From an uncultured bacterium (lineage in GTDB: Bacteria; Verrucomicrobiota; Kiritimatiellia; CAIKKV01; CALHGX01): DNA of 64,000 bases. Both the position numbers and the translations under genes were made by a program. The stretch lies in assembly GCA_938031185.1 (NCBI GenBank), contig CALHGX010000047.1, positions 18,748 through 82,747 on the forward strand. The letters are read 5' to 3'. Shown piece by piece: positions 40,505 to 50,519 of this stretch. The notes beneath the pieces were generated by a model, which saw nothing but the letters and a program-made list of their open reading frames with translations, did not search any database and was not told the origin of the DNA. Position 1 is the stretch's first letter. Every line of letters starts with the position of its first letter.

Positions 40505-41469
40505 GCCGCCTCTCTTCGGCGCATCCCCGCTTTGATCGTATAATCCAAAATTGGCGCAAATATATTAGCCAGCAAAATGGCAAACATCGTGCCGGCGGGC
40601 CACACCGAGAACAGCCCGATCACCGAGGACATGACCCCAATGAATGCGCCGTATATCCAGCGGCCGATGTTGGTATTTGAAGCGGTGACCGGTTCCGTGG
40701 CGTAGAAAAAAACGCCTATCAAAAAACTGCCGGCCATCATGGCCCGCCACGGATCCGGCGCGTTGCGAACGGCGCCAATCCAGAACAGCCCTTGCGCCAC
40801 GACAAATCCGGCAACGGCCGAAATCACGATGCGGTAGTTCGCCGTCTTGCGAACCAGCAGCAACACTCCTCCAAGAATCGCCAGCAGTGCACTCGTCCCC
40901 CCGATGGTCCCCGGTGTCGCGCCAAGAAACATGCTCTCCCACGGGACGGCGATCCCCTTCTTCAGCAGCATGCCAGGTGTAGCCGCCGTCACCGCATCCG
41001 GCAAGTACGCCGCCAAGCCGCCCAGCCCGCCGGCAAAAGGCTCGCTCCACTGCGCCGTCATCGGGCCGCCAAAGCTGACATAAAGAAATGCCCGCCCCAC
41101 CATGGCCGGATTGAAGACGTTGCGTCCAAACCCGCCAAACATCATTTTCCCGAACGCAACCGCAAAAACCGTCCCCAACACGACCATCCATAACGGAAGC
41201 GCCGGGGGCAACGACAGGACCAGCAGCGTCGCCGTCACAAAAACCGCCGATGTCACCGGTTGTCGATCCTTTCTGACAAACAGGTATTCCGCCAGAAACC
41301 CGACGCCGTTCGCCAGAATCAGCATCACAACCACTCGCCAGCCAAACCAGTACAGCGCGCCCGCAACCACAGGAATCAACGCCAGGAGCACATCGCCCAT
41401 TGGACGCTGCCACTTAAGAAGCGGGGACGGCCGTGGTCGAGAAGGAATGGAATTCGACGTGGCCATCAT
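40501..41469 (-). CDS. rnfD: RnfD/NqrB family membrane subunit
   Basis: FGKMMFGGFGRNVFNPAMVGRAFLYVSF, LPDAVTAATPGMLL flavinylation-type motif, GSFLIGVFFYATEPVTASNTNIGRWIYGAFIGVMSSVIG; 322 aa, RnfD-sized. Confidence 0.95.
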   Translation of the reverse strand: MMATSNSIPSRPRPSPLLKWQRPMGDVLLALIPVVAGALYWFGWRVVVMLILANGVGFLAEYLFVRKDRQPVTSAVFVTATLLVLSLPPALPLWMVVLGTVFAVAFGKMMFGGFGRNVFNPAMVGRAFLYVSFGGPMTAQWSEPFAGGLGGLAAYLPDAVTAATPGMLLKKGIAVPWESMFLGATPGTIGGTSALLAILGGVLLLVRKTANYRIVISAVAGFVVAQGLFWIGAVRNAPDPWRAMMAGSFLIGVFFYATEPVTASNTNIGRWIYGAFIGVMSSVIGLFSVWPAGTMFAILLANIFAPILDYTIKAGMRRREAA

Positions 41470-41472
41470 GGC

Positions 41473-41862
41473 TCAATCAAACCCCACGAGAACGACGTAG
41501 CGGTTGATGTCGTTGGGATCGATCGAAACATCCAGTATCGTTTGCCGCCCCTCGAGGATATCCACATCGCCGGCAAAAGCACGTCCGCCGTCTTCTCCCC
41601 TGAGCACGATTCGGTAGTAACCGGGCTTCAGATCAAAAATGGAATACCGCCAATCATCCACCCGTCCGAGCCGAACACCGTCAGCGTACACCTCAATATC
41701 ATCCCGGGCATGATTGTCCACGATCAGCGCCCCGAGACCGGATGGCGGAACGTGATCAAACTCCTTACGCGATTCACACCCGCCAATCACCACAAACGCC
41801 CACAAAGCGAGGCAAACCGTCCGGCCCGCTTGCCTGGTTCCAAGCTTTCTTCGGGTCATCAT
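41473..41862 (-). CDS. Putative lipoprotein with PEGA-like beta domain, first gene of rnf/nqr cluster
   Basis: CLALWAFVVIGGCES lipobox; VDNHARDDIEVYADGVRLGRVDDWRYSIFDLKPGYYRIVL; 3 bp from rnfD. Confidence 0.7.
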   Translation of the reverse strand: MMTRRKLGTRQAGRTVCLALWAFVVIGGCESRKEFDHVPPSGLGALIVDNHARDDIEVYADGVRLGRVDDWRYSIFDLKPGYYRIVLRGEDGGRAFAGDVDILEGRQTILDVSIDPNDINRYVVLVGFD

Positions 41863-41919
41863 GGCTCCTCCTCCGCGCCGTCCGCCGCAGGGCGCGACGT
41901 CCCCCCACCGCGATTTCGT

Positions 41920-43071
41920 TCAGACCGCCACCTTGAAACCCAAGCCCCTGAACGCTGCTTTCAGCGACTCATCGCCTCCCGCCGCGCGCACTTGGGTGGC
42001 TGGGAACTCCCGCCGTTCCGGATAATCACGGCGCAGCCGATCAAAATGAGCCGCCCGCTCCGCGTCGGTCATATTCAAGCAAGCTCGCAGCCGGCAGTCG
42101 TCCGCCTCTATATCGTACACCGCGTGGACAACCTCCGCAAGAACGTCATGCCATTCGCGCCCCATCGCGTTGGTCTCCACCCATGGCGTAAGCGGCGCCG
42201 GCATGAAGGGTTCATGGCTCCACTTCGGTTGAAGCCCCAGAAAACGGCATGCCGCGCGGTACACCATCGCCGTCCCCATCACCTTGCCTTCGAACGAATG
42301 ACCGGCAATGTGCGGGGTCCCCAAGTCCGCAACCCGCAGCGCATCCGCGCGCAGGGCGGGCTCGCCTTCCCATGTGTCCAGGACAACCGCGCCAAGGCGC
42401 CCTTCCTCTCGAGCGGCCACAAGCGCTGCTGTTCGAACCACCGCGCCGCGAGCCGCGTTGATGAACACCGCCTCGCGCTTCATCTTTCGGAAGAAATCCT
42501 CATTCGCCATCCCCACCGTGCAATCCACGCCGTCACGATTCAGCGGCACATGAAGCGTCACGACGTCGGATTCCGCGAGCAGCGCGTCGAGCGAAACAAA
42601 TTGCGCGCCGCCCTCAGCCCGTTCTCGCGGCGGATCGTTCTGCAGCACCTTCATGCCCAATGCCGCTGCTTTTTGGGCCACCAGGCGTCCCACGCAACCC
42701 ACGCCGACGATCCCCATGACGCGGCCCATCACCGGCAGGCCCCGGTGGCGCCACAACCGCAACAGCGCCGCGGTGACGTACTCCGAAACGCTGTTGGCGT
42801 TGCACCCAGGCGCATGACACCAGGCAATGCCCGCGCGCTCCAGCCAGGCCAGATCCATGTGATCCGTCCCGATGGTGGCGGTGCCGACGAATCGAACCCG
42901 GCTGCCTCCAAGCAGGGCTTCATTCACCCGTGTGGTCGAGCGAATCGCCAGCAAATCCGCGTCGCGCACATCGTGAGGGCTCATCTGCCGGCCGTCGACG
43001 ACGCGCACCTCGCCCAGCGTGCTAAACGCTTCAACGGCCAACGGCATGTTCTGGTCGCATACAATCAGCAT
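41920..43071 (-). CDS. pdxB: Erythronate-4-phosphate dehydrogenase
   Basis: MLIVCDQNMPLAVEAF, RFVGTATIGTDHMDLAWLERAGIAWCHAPGCNANSVSEYV, GIVGVGCVGRLVAQKAAALGM, TPHIAGHSFEGKV. Confidence 0.94.
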   Translation of the reverse strand: MLIVCDQNMPLAVEAFSTLGEVRVVDGRQMSPHDVRDADLLAIRSTTRVNEALLGGSRVRFVGTATIGTDHMDLAWLERAGIAWCHAPGCNANSVSEYVTAALLRLWRHRGLPVMGRVMGIVGVGCVGRLVAQKAAALGMKVLQNDPPRERAEGGAQFVSLDALLAESDVVTLHVPLNRDGVDCTVGMANEDFFRKMKREAVFINAARGAVVRTAALVAAREEGRLGAVVLDTWEGEPALRADALRVADLGTPHIAGHSFEGKVMGTAMVYRAACRFLGLQPKWSHEPFMPAPLTPWVETNAMGREWHDVLAEVVHAVYDIEADDCRLRACLNMTDAERAAHFDRLRRDYPERREFPATQVRAAGGDESLKAAFRGLGFKVAV

Positions 43072-43097
43072 CGGATCCCACGGACAGCGGCGGGATA

Positions 43098-44543
43098 CTA
43101 CAAGGCGGATGGCGGCTCCGCCCTCAAGCGCCGCTCTAGTTGTTCGGCCGCCAATTGCGGGTTGGCCCGGCCCTGACTGAGCCGCATGATTTGTCCCACG
43201 AGAAACTTCAAGGCCGCGGTTTTCCCTTTTCGATAGTCGTCCACAGACTTCGAATGCTCCGCAATAACGCGCTCCACCAAGGCTTCCATGGCCTTGACAT
43301 CGCTGACTTGGGCTAGGCCCCGAACCTCGACGATTTCGCGCGGATGTCCGCCCCGCTCAAACAGCTCGAGAAACACTTCTTTGGCCGAATTCGAGTTCAA
43401 GACGCCCTCATCCACCAGCGCCACCAGTTCCGCCATGGCCTCCGGCGTGATGCGCGCCGCCTCCAATCCCGCGTCTTTTTCGGCCAGCCGTCGGCGCATT
43501 TCCGTCATCACCCAGTTGGATACGCCCTTCGGATTCCGGCTCGCGGCGGCGGCCGCCTCGAAATACTCGCTCAAACCCTTGTCGGCCGCCAGCACCCGGG
43601 CGTCATACTCCGGCAAACCATATTGCGCCATAAACCGCTCGCGCTTGCGGCGGGGCAGTTCAGGCAGGGTGGCGGCCCATTGTTCCACGAGCGCCCGGTC
43701 CAGGGCCACAGGCATGAGATCCGGCTCAGGGAAATAGCGGTAATCATGCGCGTCTTCCTTGGTGCGCATGGACACCGTTTCCTCCAGGTCGGGATCCCAT
43801 CGCCGCGTCTCTTGTTCGATGCGCCCGCCCCGCTCGAGAACTTCGACCTGCCGCTGCAGTTCATGGGACAAAGCCGCCTGCACGCCCTTGAACGTGTTCA
43901 GGTTCTTGATCTCTGTTTTCGTGCCCAAGGCGGGATGTCCCGCCGGCCGCACGCTGCAGTTCACATCGCACCGTAAGTTCCCCTCCTCCAAGTTGCAGTC
44001 GCTTACCCCCGCATAGAGTAGAATCTGCTTCAGTGCCAGCAGGTACGCCAAGGCTTCTTCCGGCGATGCCAACTGCGGCTCTGAAACGATTTCCATCAGA
44101 GGAACGCCGGCGCGGTTGAAATCCACGCCGCTGCAAACGCCGAAATGAAGGTTCTTTCCGACATCCTCCTCAAGGTGAATGCGCGTAATGCCCACCGTTT
44201 TCAGGCGTCCACCAACGTCCACTTCCACAAACCCTCCCTCGCACAAGGGCCGGTCGTATTGCGATATCTGGTAGTTCTTCGGCATATCCGGATAGAAATA
44301 ATTCTTCCGGTCAAACTTGCTGTAGCCGCTGATGCGCGCGTTCAGCATCAAGCCCGTCAGCACGGTCAGTCGGATCGCCTCCATGTTCATGACCGGCATC
44401 GCGCCGGGATAGCCGAGACAGACCGGACACACCTGCGTGTTGGGTGGCGCTCCAAAATCGGTTCCGCAACTGCAAAACATCTTCGAGCGGGTTTTCAACT
44501 GCACGTGCGTTTCAAGCCCGATGGTGTACTCATAGCGGCTCAT
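43098..44543 (-). CDS. gatB: Asp-tRNA(Asn)/Glu-tRNA(Gln) amidotransferase subunit B
   Basis: YEYTIGLETHVQLKTRSKMFCSC, VCPVCLGYPGAMP, DRKNYFYPDMPKNYQISQYD, EEGNLRCDVNCSVRP, KNLNTFKGV. Confidence 0.97.
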   Translation of the reverse strand: MSRYEYTIGLETHVQLKTRSKMFCSCGTDFGAPPNTQVCPVCLGYPGAMPVMNMEAIRLTVLTGLMLNARISGYSKFDRKNYFYPDMPKNYQISQYDRPLCEGGFVEVDVGGRLKTVGITRIHLEEDVGKNLHFGVCSGVDFNRAGVPLMEIVSEPQLASPEEALAYLLALKQILLYAGVSDCNLEEGNLRCDVNCSVRPAGHPALGTKTEIKNLNTFKGVQAALSHELQRQVEVLERGGRIEQETRRWDPDLEETVSMRTKEDAHDYRYFPEPDLMPVALDRALVEQWAATLPELPRRKRERFMAQYGLPEYDARVLAADKGLSEYFEAAAAASRNPKGVSNWVMTEMRRRLAEKDAGLEAARITPEAMAELVALVDEGVLNSNSAKEVFLELFERGGHPREIVEVRGLAQVSDVKAMEALVERVIAEHSKSVDDYRKGKTAALKFLVGQIMRLSQGRANPQLAAEQLERRLRAEPPSAL

Positions 44544-46036
44544 GGCGCCTCCTTCGCAGGACCGGCGCCCCCGCTCCGCCATGGTTTTCGACGTCCCCAT
44601 CCCGCCGCCCGCTCGTACGCATACCCGACCCGTAGAATCTGAGGCTCTCCCATCGCAGGTCCGAGCACCTGCAAGCCGATGGGCAACCCTTCGCCAGTGA
44701 ATCCGCACGGCACCGCCAAACCGCAAATGCCGGCCAGATTCGTGGGCACCGTAAAGACATCCCCCAAATACATCTGTAGCGGGTTCGCCGTCTTCTCCCC
44801 GATCCGATAGGCCGCGGTCGGAGTGACGGGCGTCAGTATCGCGTCGCATCGCTCGAATGCCGCGTGAAAATCCCTGCGGATCAACGTGCGCACCTTCTGG
44901 GCGCACGCGTAGTACGCATCGTAGTATCCACTGCTCAGGACGTATGCGCCAAAGATGATCCGCCGCTTGACCTCCGCTCCGAAGCCCTCGGCCCGCGTAC
45001 GCGTGTAAAGGTCCATCGGATCGCGCGGATCAGCGGCTCGATAGCCGTACCGCACGCCGTCAAATCGCGCCAGATTGGCCGAGGCCTCGGCCGTGGCAAT
45101 AATGTAGTAGGTGGCAATGGCATACCGCGTGTGGGGCAAACGGATCTCCACGATTCGCGCCCCCAGCTTTTCACATAACCGTATCGCTTCCTGCACCGCC
45201 TTCTCCACCTCGGTGTCAAGGCCCCCGACGAAGTACTCCTGCGGCAATCCCAGACAAACGCCTGACAAGTCTTCCGCGAAGAAGCTTTCGTAGTCGGGCA
45301 CCGGCTCATCCAGAGATGTTGAATCCATCGGATCGCGGCCCGCAATCACCTTGAGCAGGCGCGCGGCATCCCGCACATCCTTGGTCATCGGGCCCACCTG
45401 GTCCAGCGACGAGGCAAACGCCGTCAATCCGTAACGCGAAACCCGGCCATAGGTTGGTTTGAGCCCGACACAGCCACAAAACGCCGCTGGTTGCCGAATG
45501 GATCCGCCGGTATCGGACCCCAATGCCGCGAGCGCCTCGTCAGCCGCCACCACCGCCGCAGAACCGCCGCTCGATCCGCCCGGCACCCGATCGGGATTCC
45601 ATGGATTGCGGGTCAACTGATAGGCCGAGTGTTCGGTGGACGATCCCATCGCAAACTCATCCATGTTGGTTCGGCCAAGCAAAATGGCCCCTGCCGCCCG
45701 AAGGCGCGCCACGACGGTGGCATCGTACGAAGAAACATAGCCACGCAAAATGCGGGATGCACACGTACACGGCTCGCCGCGGATGTTCAACACGTCCTTG
45801 ATCGCAACCGGCAGGCCCAACAACGCTCCCCGCCGTCCCCGGGCGCGCGCCGCATCCGCCGCGCGGGCCTGTTTCAGCGCGTCCTCTTCGTTCACGGCCA
45901 AATAGCCGCCGATCAACCCGTCGCGTTCGCGGATGGCACCGAGCAGGTCCTGCACCAGTTCCACCGAACTGCACGCACCGCGCGCGAGCCGCTCCTCAGC
46001 CTCATGCAGCGTCAGCGTGTTCAGATCCCCAGCCAT
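44540..46036 (-). CDS. gatA: Asp-tRNA(Asn)/Glu-tRNA(Gln) amidotransferase subunit A
   Basis: LLGLPVAIKDVLNI, RTNMDEFAMGSSTEHSAYQLTRNPWNPDRVPGGSSGGSAAVVAA, GSDTGGSIRQPAAFCG. Confidence 0.98.
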   Translation of the reverse strand: MAGDLNTLTLHEAEERLARGACSSVELVQDLLGAIRERDGLIGGYLAVNEEDALKQARAADAARARGRRGALLGLPVAIKDVLNIRGEPCTCASRILRGYVSSYDATVVARLRAAGAILLGRTNMDEFAMGSSTEHSAYQLTRNPWNPDRVPGGSSGGSAAVVAADEALAALGSDTGGSIRQPAAFCGCVGLKPTYGRVSRYGLTAFASSLDQVGPMTKDVRDAARLLKVIAGRDPMDSTSLDEPVPDYESFFAEDLSGVCLGLPQEYFVGGLDTEVEKAVQEAIRLCEKLGARIVEIRLPHTRYAIATYYIIATAEASANLARFDGVRYGYRAADPRDPMDLYTRTRAEGFGAEVKRRIIFGAYVLSSGYYDAYYACAQKVRTLIRRDFHAAFERCDAILTPVTPTAAYRIGEKTANPLQMYLGDVFTVPTNLAGICGLAVPCGFTGEGLPIGLQVLGPAMGEPQILRVGYAYERAAGWGRRKPWRSGGAGPAKEAP

Positions 46037-46043
46037 GATTCCG

Positions 46044-46346
46044 CTACTCCACAATCCGTGGAACGAGAAACAGCCCGTCGCGCTGCACCGGCGCGTTGGT
46101 CATCACCGTCTCGTGATCTAGGCCCGGCCGGACTTCATCCTCGCGGAACACGTTGCGCACTGCGGTGGCATGCGCGGTGGGTTCCACGCCGGTGACGTCC
46201 GGCTCGCGGATCGCACGCACATAATCCGCCACCTGCGCTAACTGGGCCTCAAAAGAACGGATTTCCTCTTCCGTGAGCTGCAGCCGCGCCAGCCGCGCCA
46301 CGTAACGCACATCCACCATGTCCGACGTTCTCTTCTCTCCGCTCAT
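46044..46346 (-). CDS. gatC: Asp-tRNA(Asn)/Glu-tRNA(Gln) amidotransferase subunit C
   Basis: DVRYVARLARLQLTEEEIRSFEAQLAQVADYV; FREDEVRPGLDHETVMTNAPVQRDGLFLVPRIVE. Confidence 0.94.
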   Translation of the reverse strand: MSGEKRTSDMVDVRYVARLARLQLTEEEIRSFEAQLAQVADYVRAIREPDVTGVEPTAHATAVRNVFREDEVRPGLDHETVMTNAPVQRDGLFLVPRIVE

Positions 46347-46373
46347 TTGCTCCTCTCCATCAGGCCGTCCCCT

Positions 46374-47147
46374 TCACCATGACAGCGTCAAGCCATCGCA
46401 CGAAACAAACACTCCAGCCGGAAGCCCCACCTGCGTCTGTTCATGGTCAAGGTCATGGCACATGTGCGTCAGATAGGACTCCCGCGCGGCGATCGAGCGT
46501 AAGGCGGCGACGCTTTCCGCCACGGTCATATGCGTCGAATGCGGCCGATGGCGCAAAGCGTCAAGCACCATCACATCCACCCCTTGGAATCGCCCAACGG
46601 TTTCTTCATCCATCCGCTTGCAATCCGGCACATAGCCCAGCGAGCGCCCCTCGGCCTCGAGCCGAAAACCGTACGTATCGGCCTCTCCATGCGGCACGCG
46701 AATCGGCGTAATGGCAACGCTACCCACCTGAAACGGCGCCGACACCTCGGCGAACTCGAGGCGCGGTCGATAGACGCCCGGGGGGGGCTGGTCCACCAGC
46801 GCGTAATCGAAGATGCGCCGCAAATCCCGGACCGCTCCAGGCGAGGCATAGACGGGAATGGCCGCGTTTTGAATCGTGTTGTACCGCCGAACGTCATCCA
46901 GCCCGAAAATATGGTCCGCGTGCGAATGCGTGATGAGCACCGCATCCACCCGCGGCACCTGAAACGTCAATGCCTGCTCCCGAAAGTCGAGCGACGCATC
47001 AATGATCAGATGCGCGCCGCCCGCCTGTACGTAAAGGCTGGACCGCCGTCGCTTGTTTCGCGGATCGGGGGAACGACACACCGCGCAGTCGCATCCGATG
47101 ACCGGTATACCGACGGATGTGCCTGTCCCGAGGAAGACCATGCGCAT
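46374..47147 (-). CDS. PhnP-like MBL-fold metallohydrolase
   Basis: FLGTGTSVGIPVIGCDCAVC, LIDASLDFREQAL, VLITHSHADHIFGLDDVRRY, THMCHDLDHEQTQVGLP. Confidence 0.92.
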   Translation of the reverse strand: MRMVFLGTGTSVGIPVIGCDCAVCRSPDPRNKRRRSSLYVQAGGAHLIIDASLDFREQALTFQVPRVDAVLITHSHADHIFGLDDVRRYNTIQNAAIPVYASPGAVRDLRRIFDYALVDQPPPGVYRPRLEFAEVSAPFQVGSVAITPIRVPHGEADTYGFRLEAEGRSLGYVPDCKRMDEETVGRFQGVDVMVLDALRHRPHSTHMTVAESVAALRSIAARESYLTHMCHDLDHEQTQVGLPAGVFVSCDGLTLSW

Positions 47148-47255
47148 AATTCAATACGATACGGGAAAGGCCGTCCGCTGAAAAGACCGAACCGTCCGCG
47201 CCTTCTTTGCGCGAACGGCATGGTCGTCGTCTTGTTCCGCCTCGCCCCGCCAGGA

Positions 47256-49640
47256 CTACCTGGCCACAAGGCCCAGCCACTGCTGTACGGCAGGAGAGAA
47301 CTTCACAATGATCGGCGTGAAGACAATGCACACCATGCTCATCAGTTTGAGCAGAATGTTCAGCGAAGGACCGCTCGTATCCTTGCAGGGATCGCCGACC
47401 GTGTCGCCGATGACGGCCGCCCCATGCACGGGATTCTTTGATCCGTCGGGCAGTTTCTTCCCGCCGTAATTTCCCTTTTCGATGAACTTCTTGGCATTGT
47501 CCCACGCCCCGCCCGCATTGTTGAGCATGGAGGCCAATACAAAGCCCGTCGCCAAGGTGCCGGCCAGCAATCCCATCACGCCAGCAACACCCAGCACCAG
47601 CCCCACCGCCACCGGCACCACAATGGCCATAAGCGAAGGGACAATCATTTCACGCTGGGCCCCCGCCGTCGAAATCTCGACACAGCGGGCATAGTCCGGT
47701 CTGTCGCGCCCCTCCATGATGCCAGGTTTCTCGCGGAATTGCCGCCGCACTTCGTCCACCATGGAGCCCGCAGCGCGCCCCACCGCCTTCATGGACATCG
47801 CCACGAACACGAACGCCATCATGCTGCCCAGGAACAGCCCGCACAGAACGAGCGGATTCAGAATCTGTATGTCGTAGGCCTTCACAAAGGCCTGCACGGA
47901 AGCCGTGGCCGCCTCCGCCGCGCTGAAGGCATGGCTGCCCGCTTGATATACTCCATCCGCCGCGGCCAGCTTCGCCACCCATATCTTCACTTCTTCGATG
48001 TTTGCGGCGAGCAGGGCCAGGGCGGTCAAAGCCGCCGAACCGATCGCAAACCCCTTGCCCGTGGCGGCGGTCGTATTGCCCAGCGCGTCCAGCGCGTCCG
48101 TGCGCTGCCGCACCTCCGGAGGCAAATGCGACATTTCGGCGTTGCCCCCCGCGTTGTCGGCAATGGGACCGTATGCGTCAGTCGCCAGCGTGATGCCAAG
48201 GGTCGCCAGCATCCCCACCGCCGCGAAGCCGACACCGTAAAGACCATGCGCGTAGTCATGGAAGCCGCCCGCCAGCCCGAAGGCAAACAGAATGCCCAGC
48301 ACAATGATCAGCGCCGGAGGCCCGGAGGATAGCATGCCCGTCGCCATGCCTTCGATCACCACCGTGGCCGGTCCCATACGAGCCTGGTCCGCGATCTTTT
48401 TTGTCGGCGCATACGCGTCCGAGGTGAACAGCTCGGTGGACTGCCCGATCAGAACTCCGGCGATCAACCCCGTGGCCACGGCGCCAAAGATCCCCCACGT
48501 CACCATGCCAAGTTTCGCCATGATGGCCATGGCCAGAAGAATCAAGGCCGAGCTGCCGAGCGTACCGCCCAGTAGTGCCCGTAGCAGCCCCTTCTGATCA
48601 GCACCCTCGCGGCATCGGACCATGAAAATCCCGAGGATCGAAAGAAGAATCCCGATACCGGCGACGATCATCGGCGCCATCACGTTCCGCACCGCCAGCC
48701 CCATGCTGCCGGCCTGCACCCCGATCGATGCGCCCAGAGCGGCCGTGGCCAGGATGGATCCGCAATAGGACTCGTAAAGGTCGGCGCCCATGCCCGCCAC
48801 GTCGCCTACATTGTCGCCCACGTTGTCGGCGATCACCGCGGGATTCCGGGGATCGTCTTCCGGAATGCCCGCCTCCACCTTGCCAACCAAGTCGGCCCCG
48901 ACATCCGCCGCCTTCGTGTAGATGCCCCCTCCCACACGCGCAAACAACGCCTGTGTGGACGCCCCCATGCCGAAGGTCAGCATGGTGGTCGTCATGTGCG
49001 CGATCTTCTCAAGGTCGGTACAGCCGGGATGCACCAGCTCAAACCCCAGGAAATGCAGCCCCGACGCCATGTTCGCCGTCGTAAAGACCAGCTTGTCGAG
49101 AATCAGATACCACAGGCAAATGTCCAGCAGCCCGAAGCCGACGACGACCAGGCCCATCACCGCCCCCGAACGAAAAGCCACCTGCAGCCCGCGATTGAGT
49201 CCTTCACTCGCCCCCTGCGCCGTGCGGCTCGAAGCGCGCGTCGCGGTGTTCATCCCCAAATACCCGCACAACCCGGAAAAGAAACCGCCCGTAAGAAACG
49301 CTATCGGCACAAACGGGTTCTGAATCCCGAACCGCGCCAACACCAGCAAGATGACAACCAAAGCGGCAAACACCACCGCGACCACTCGGTATTGGCGGAA
49401 CAGGTACGCCATAGCGCCCTCGCGCACATAGCCCGCGATTTCCTGCATCCGCGCAGTGCCGGGATTTGCGCTCATCATCATTCGGTAGAAAATCCACGCA
49501 AAAGCCAAGGCGCAGACCGCGCCCACTGGGGCAATCCACCATATCGGTGGCGTCATCGCTACCGACTCCGCCGCCATTGCGTGCCCTGTCCAGCCGACGC
49601 ACACCAAACCGCCAATCGCCGATTTCGCCCACGCGCGCAT
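47256..49640 (-). CDS. hppA: Membrane-bound ion-translocating pyrophosphatase, K+-dependent type
   Basis: [83 protein letters not shown] (Ala at the K+-dependence position), [23 protein letters not shown]. Confidence 0.96.
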   Translation of the reverse strand: MRAWAKSAIGGLVCVGWTGHAMAAESVAMTPPIWWIAPVGAVCALAFAWIFYRMMMSANPGTARMQEIAGYVREGAMAYLFRQYRVVAVVFAALVVILLVLARFGIQNPFVPIAFLTGGFFSGLCGYLGMNTATRASSRTAQGASEGLNRGLQVAFRSGAVMGLVVVGFGLLDICLWYLILDKLVFTTANMASGLHFLGFELVHPGCTDLEKIAHMTTTMLTFGMGASTQALFARVGGGIYTKAADVGADLVGKVEAGIPEDDPRNPAVIADNVGDNVGDVAGMGADLYESYCGSILATAALGASIGVQAGSMGLAVRNVMAPMIVAGIGILLSILGIFMVRCREGADQKGLLRALLGGTLGSSALILLAMAIMAKLGMVTWGIFGAVATGLIAGVLIGQSTELFTSDAYAPTKKIADQARMGPATVVIEGMATGMLSSGPPALIIVLGILFAFGLAGGFHDYAHGLYGVGFAAVGMLATLGITLATDAYGPIADNAGGNAEMSHLPPEVRQRTDALDALGNTTAATGKGFAIGSAALTALALLAANIEEVKIWVAKLAAADGVYQAGSHAFSAAEAATASVQAFVKAYDIQILNPLVLCGLFLGSMMAFVFVAMSMKAVGRAAGSMVDEVRRQFREKPGIMEGRDRPDYARCVEISTAGAQREMIVPSLMAIVVPVAVGLVLGVAGVMGLLAGTLATGFVLASMLNNAGGAWDNAKKFIEKGNYGGKKLPDGSKNPVHGAAVIGDTVGDPCKDTSGPSLNILLKLMSMVCIVFTPIIVKFSPAVQQWLGLVAR

Positions 49641-49721
49641 CACGCCTCCTATGTCTGTTGCTGGTTCAAACAAACGGCTGAACTGTACCGGCGCCCCCAC
49701 ACGCTGTCAACAATGGGCGGA

Positions 49722-50519
49722 TCATACGCCCCGTTGTTGCAAGCCGGCAGGGGTTTTCGTCAGGGGCTCGAAGTGCTTTTCATACCACACCCGCCAGAGA
49801 AACAATCCCCGCGCCGGCGCAGTCGGCACACGCGCTGTTCGCGTTCGCGCGCGCAGAATGTCTTCGACTTCCTCAATGGTTACCTGCCCCCGGCCCACCC
49901 GAATCAACAGCCCGCAGATGCTGCGCACCATCCGGTAGAGAAAGCCCTCCCCCGCGACGACGACGGTAATCCGCTGTCCGCGACGCAGAACCCGAACGGT
50001 CTGCACCTCTCGAACCGTGCTCTCCACCTCCCGGTTCGGATTCGCCGTGAATGAAGCGAAATCGTGCCGTCCCACGAGCCGCGCCGCTGCTTTCTGCATG
50101 GCCTCCACATCCAAGCGATCACGCACATGCGCTTCGTAAAGCCGGCTGCAAGGGTCTGCCACGGGTCCGTTGAAAATAAAATAGCGATACTCCTTGCCTG
50201 CTGCGCTGCGGCGGGCGTGAAAAGACGCGGGGACCCGAACGACTTTGCGCACTCGAATGTCTTCGGGCAACAGGGCGTTGACGCCCCGTAGCAAGCTCGT
50301 CGCCTCGATTGGTTGCGCCAGGTCGAAATGCGCCTCCTGGCCACGGGCGTGCACCCCCTGATCCGTGCGGCCGCTCCCGTGCACCTTGACCGATTCGCCG
50401 GTTATTTCCCGAATGGCGCGCTCCACCTCGGCTTGGATCGTCGGCCGGCCAGGTTGAATCTGCCAACCCGCATACCGTGTGCCGTCGTAAGCCAGCGTCA
50501 TCCGGTACCGCGTCACCAT
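49722..50519 (-). CDS. truA: tRNA pseudouridine synthase A
   Basis: YDGTRYAGWQIQPGRPTIQAEVERAI, GSGRTDQGVHARGQ, FHARRSAAGKEYRYFI, FLYRMVRSICG. Confidence 0.96.
   Translation of the reverse strand: MVTRYRMTLAYDGTRYAGWQIQPGRPTIQAEVERAIREITGESVKVHGSGRTDQGVHARGQEAHFDLAQPIEATSLLRGVNALLPEDIRVRKVVRVPASFHARRSAAGKEYRYFIFNGPVADPCSRLYEAHVRDRLDVEAMQKAAARLVGRHDFASFTANPNREVESTVREVQTVRVLRRGQRITVVVAGEGFLYRMVRSICGLLIRVGRGQVTIEEVEDILRARTRTARVPTAPARGLFLWRVWYEKHFEPLTKTPAGLQQRGV

Noticed and set aside
41260-43176. 638-aa plus-strand ORF
   Set aside because: Antisense to rnfD, the lipoprotein and pdxB; no domain recognised.
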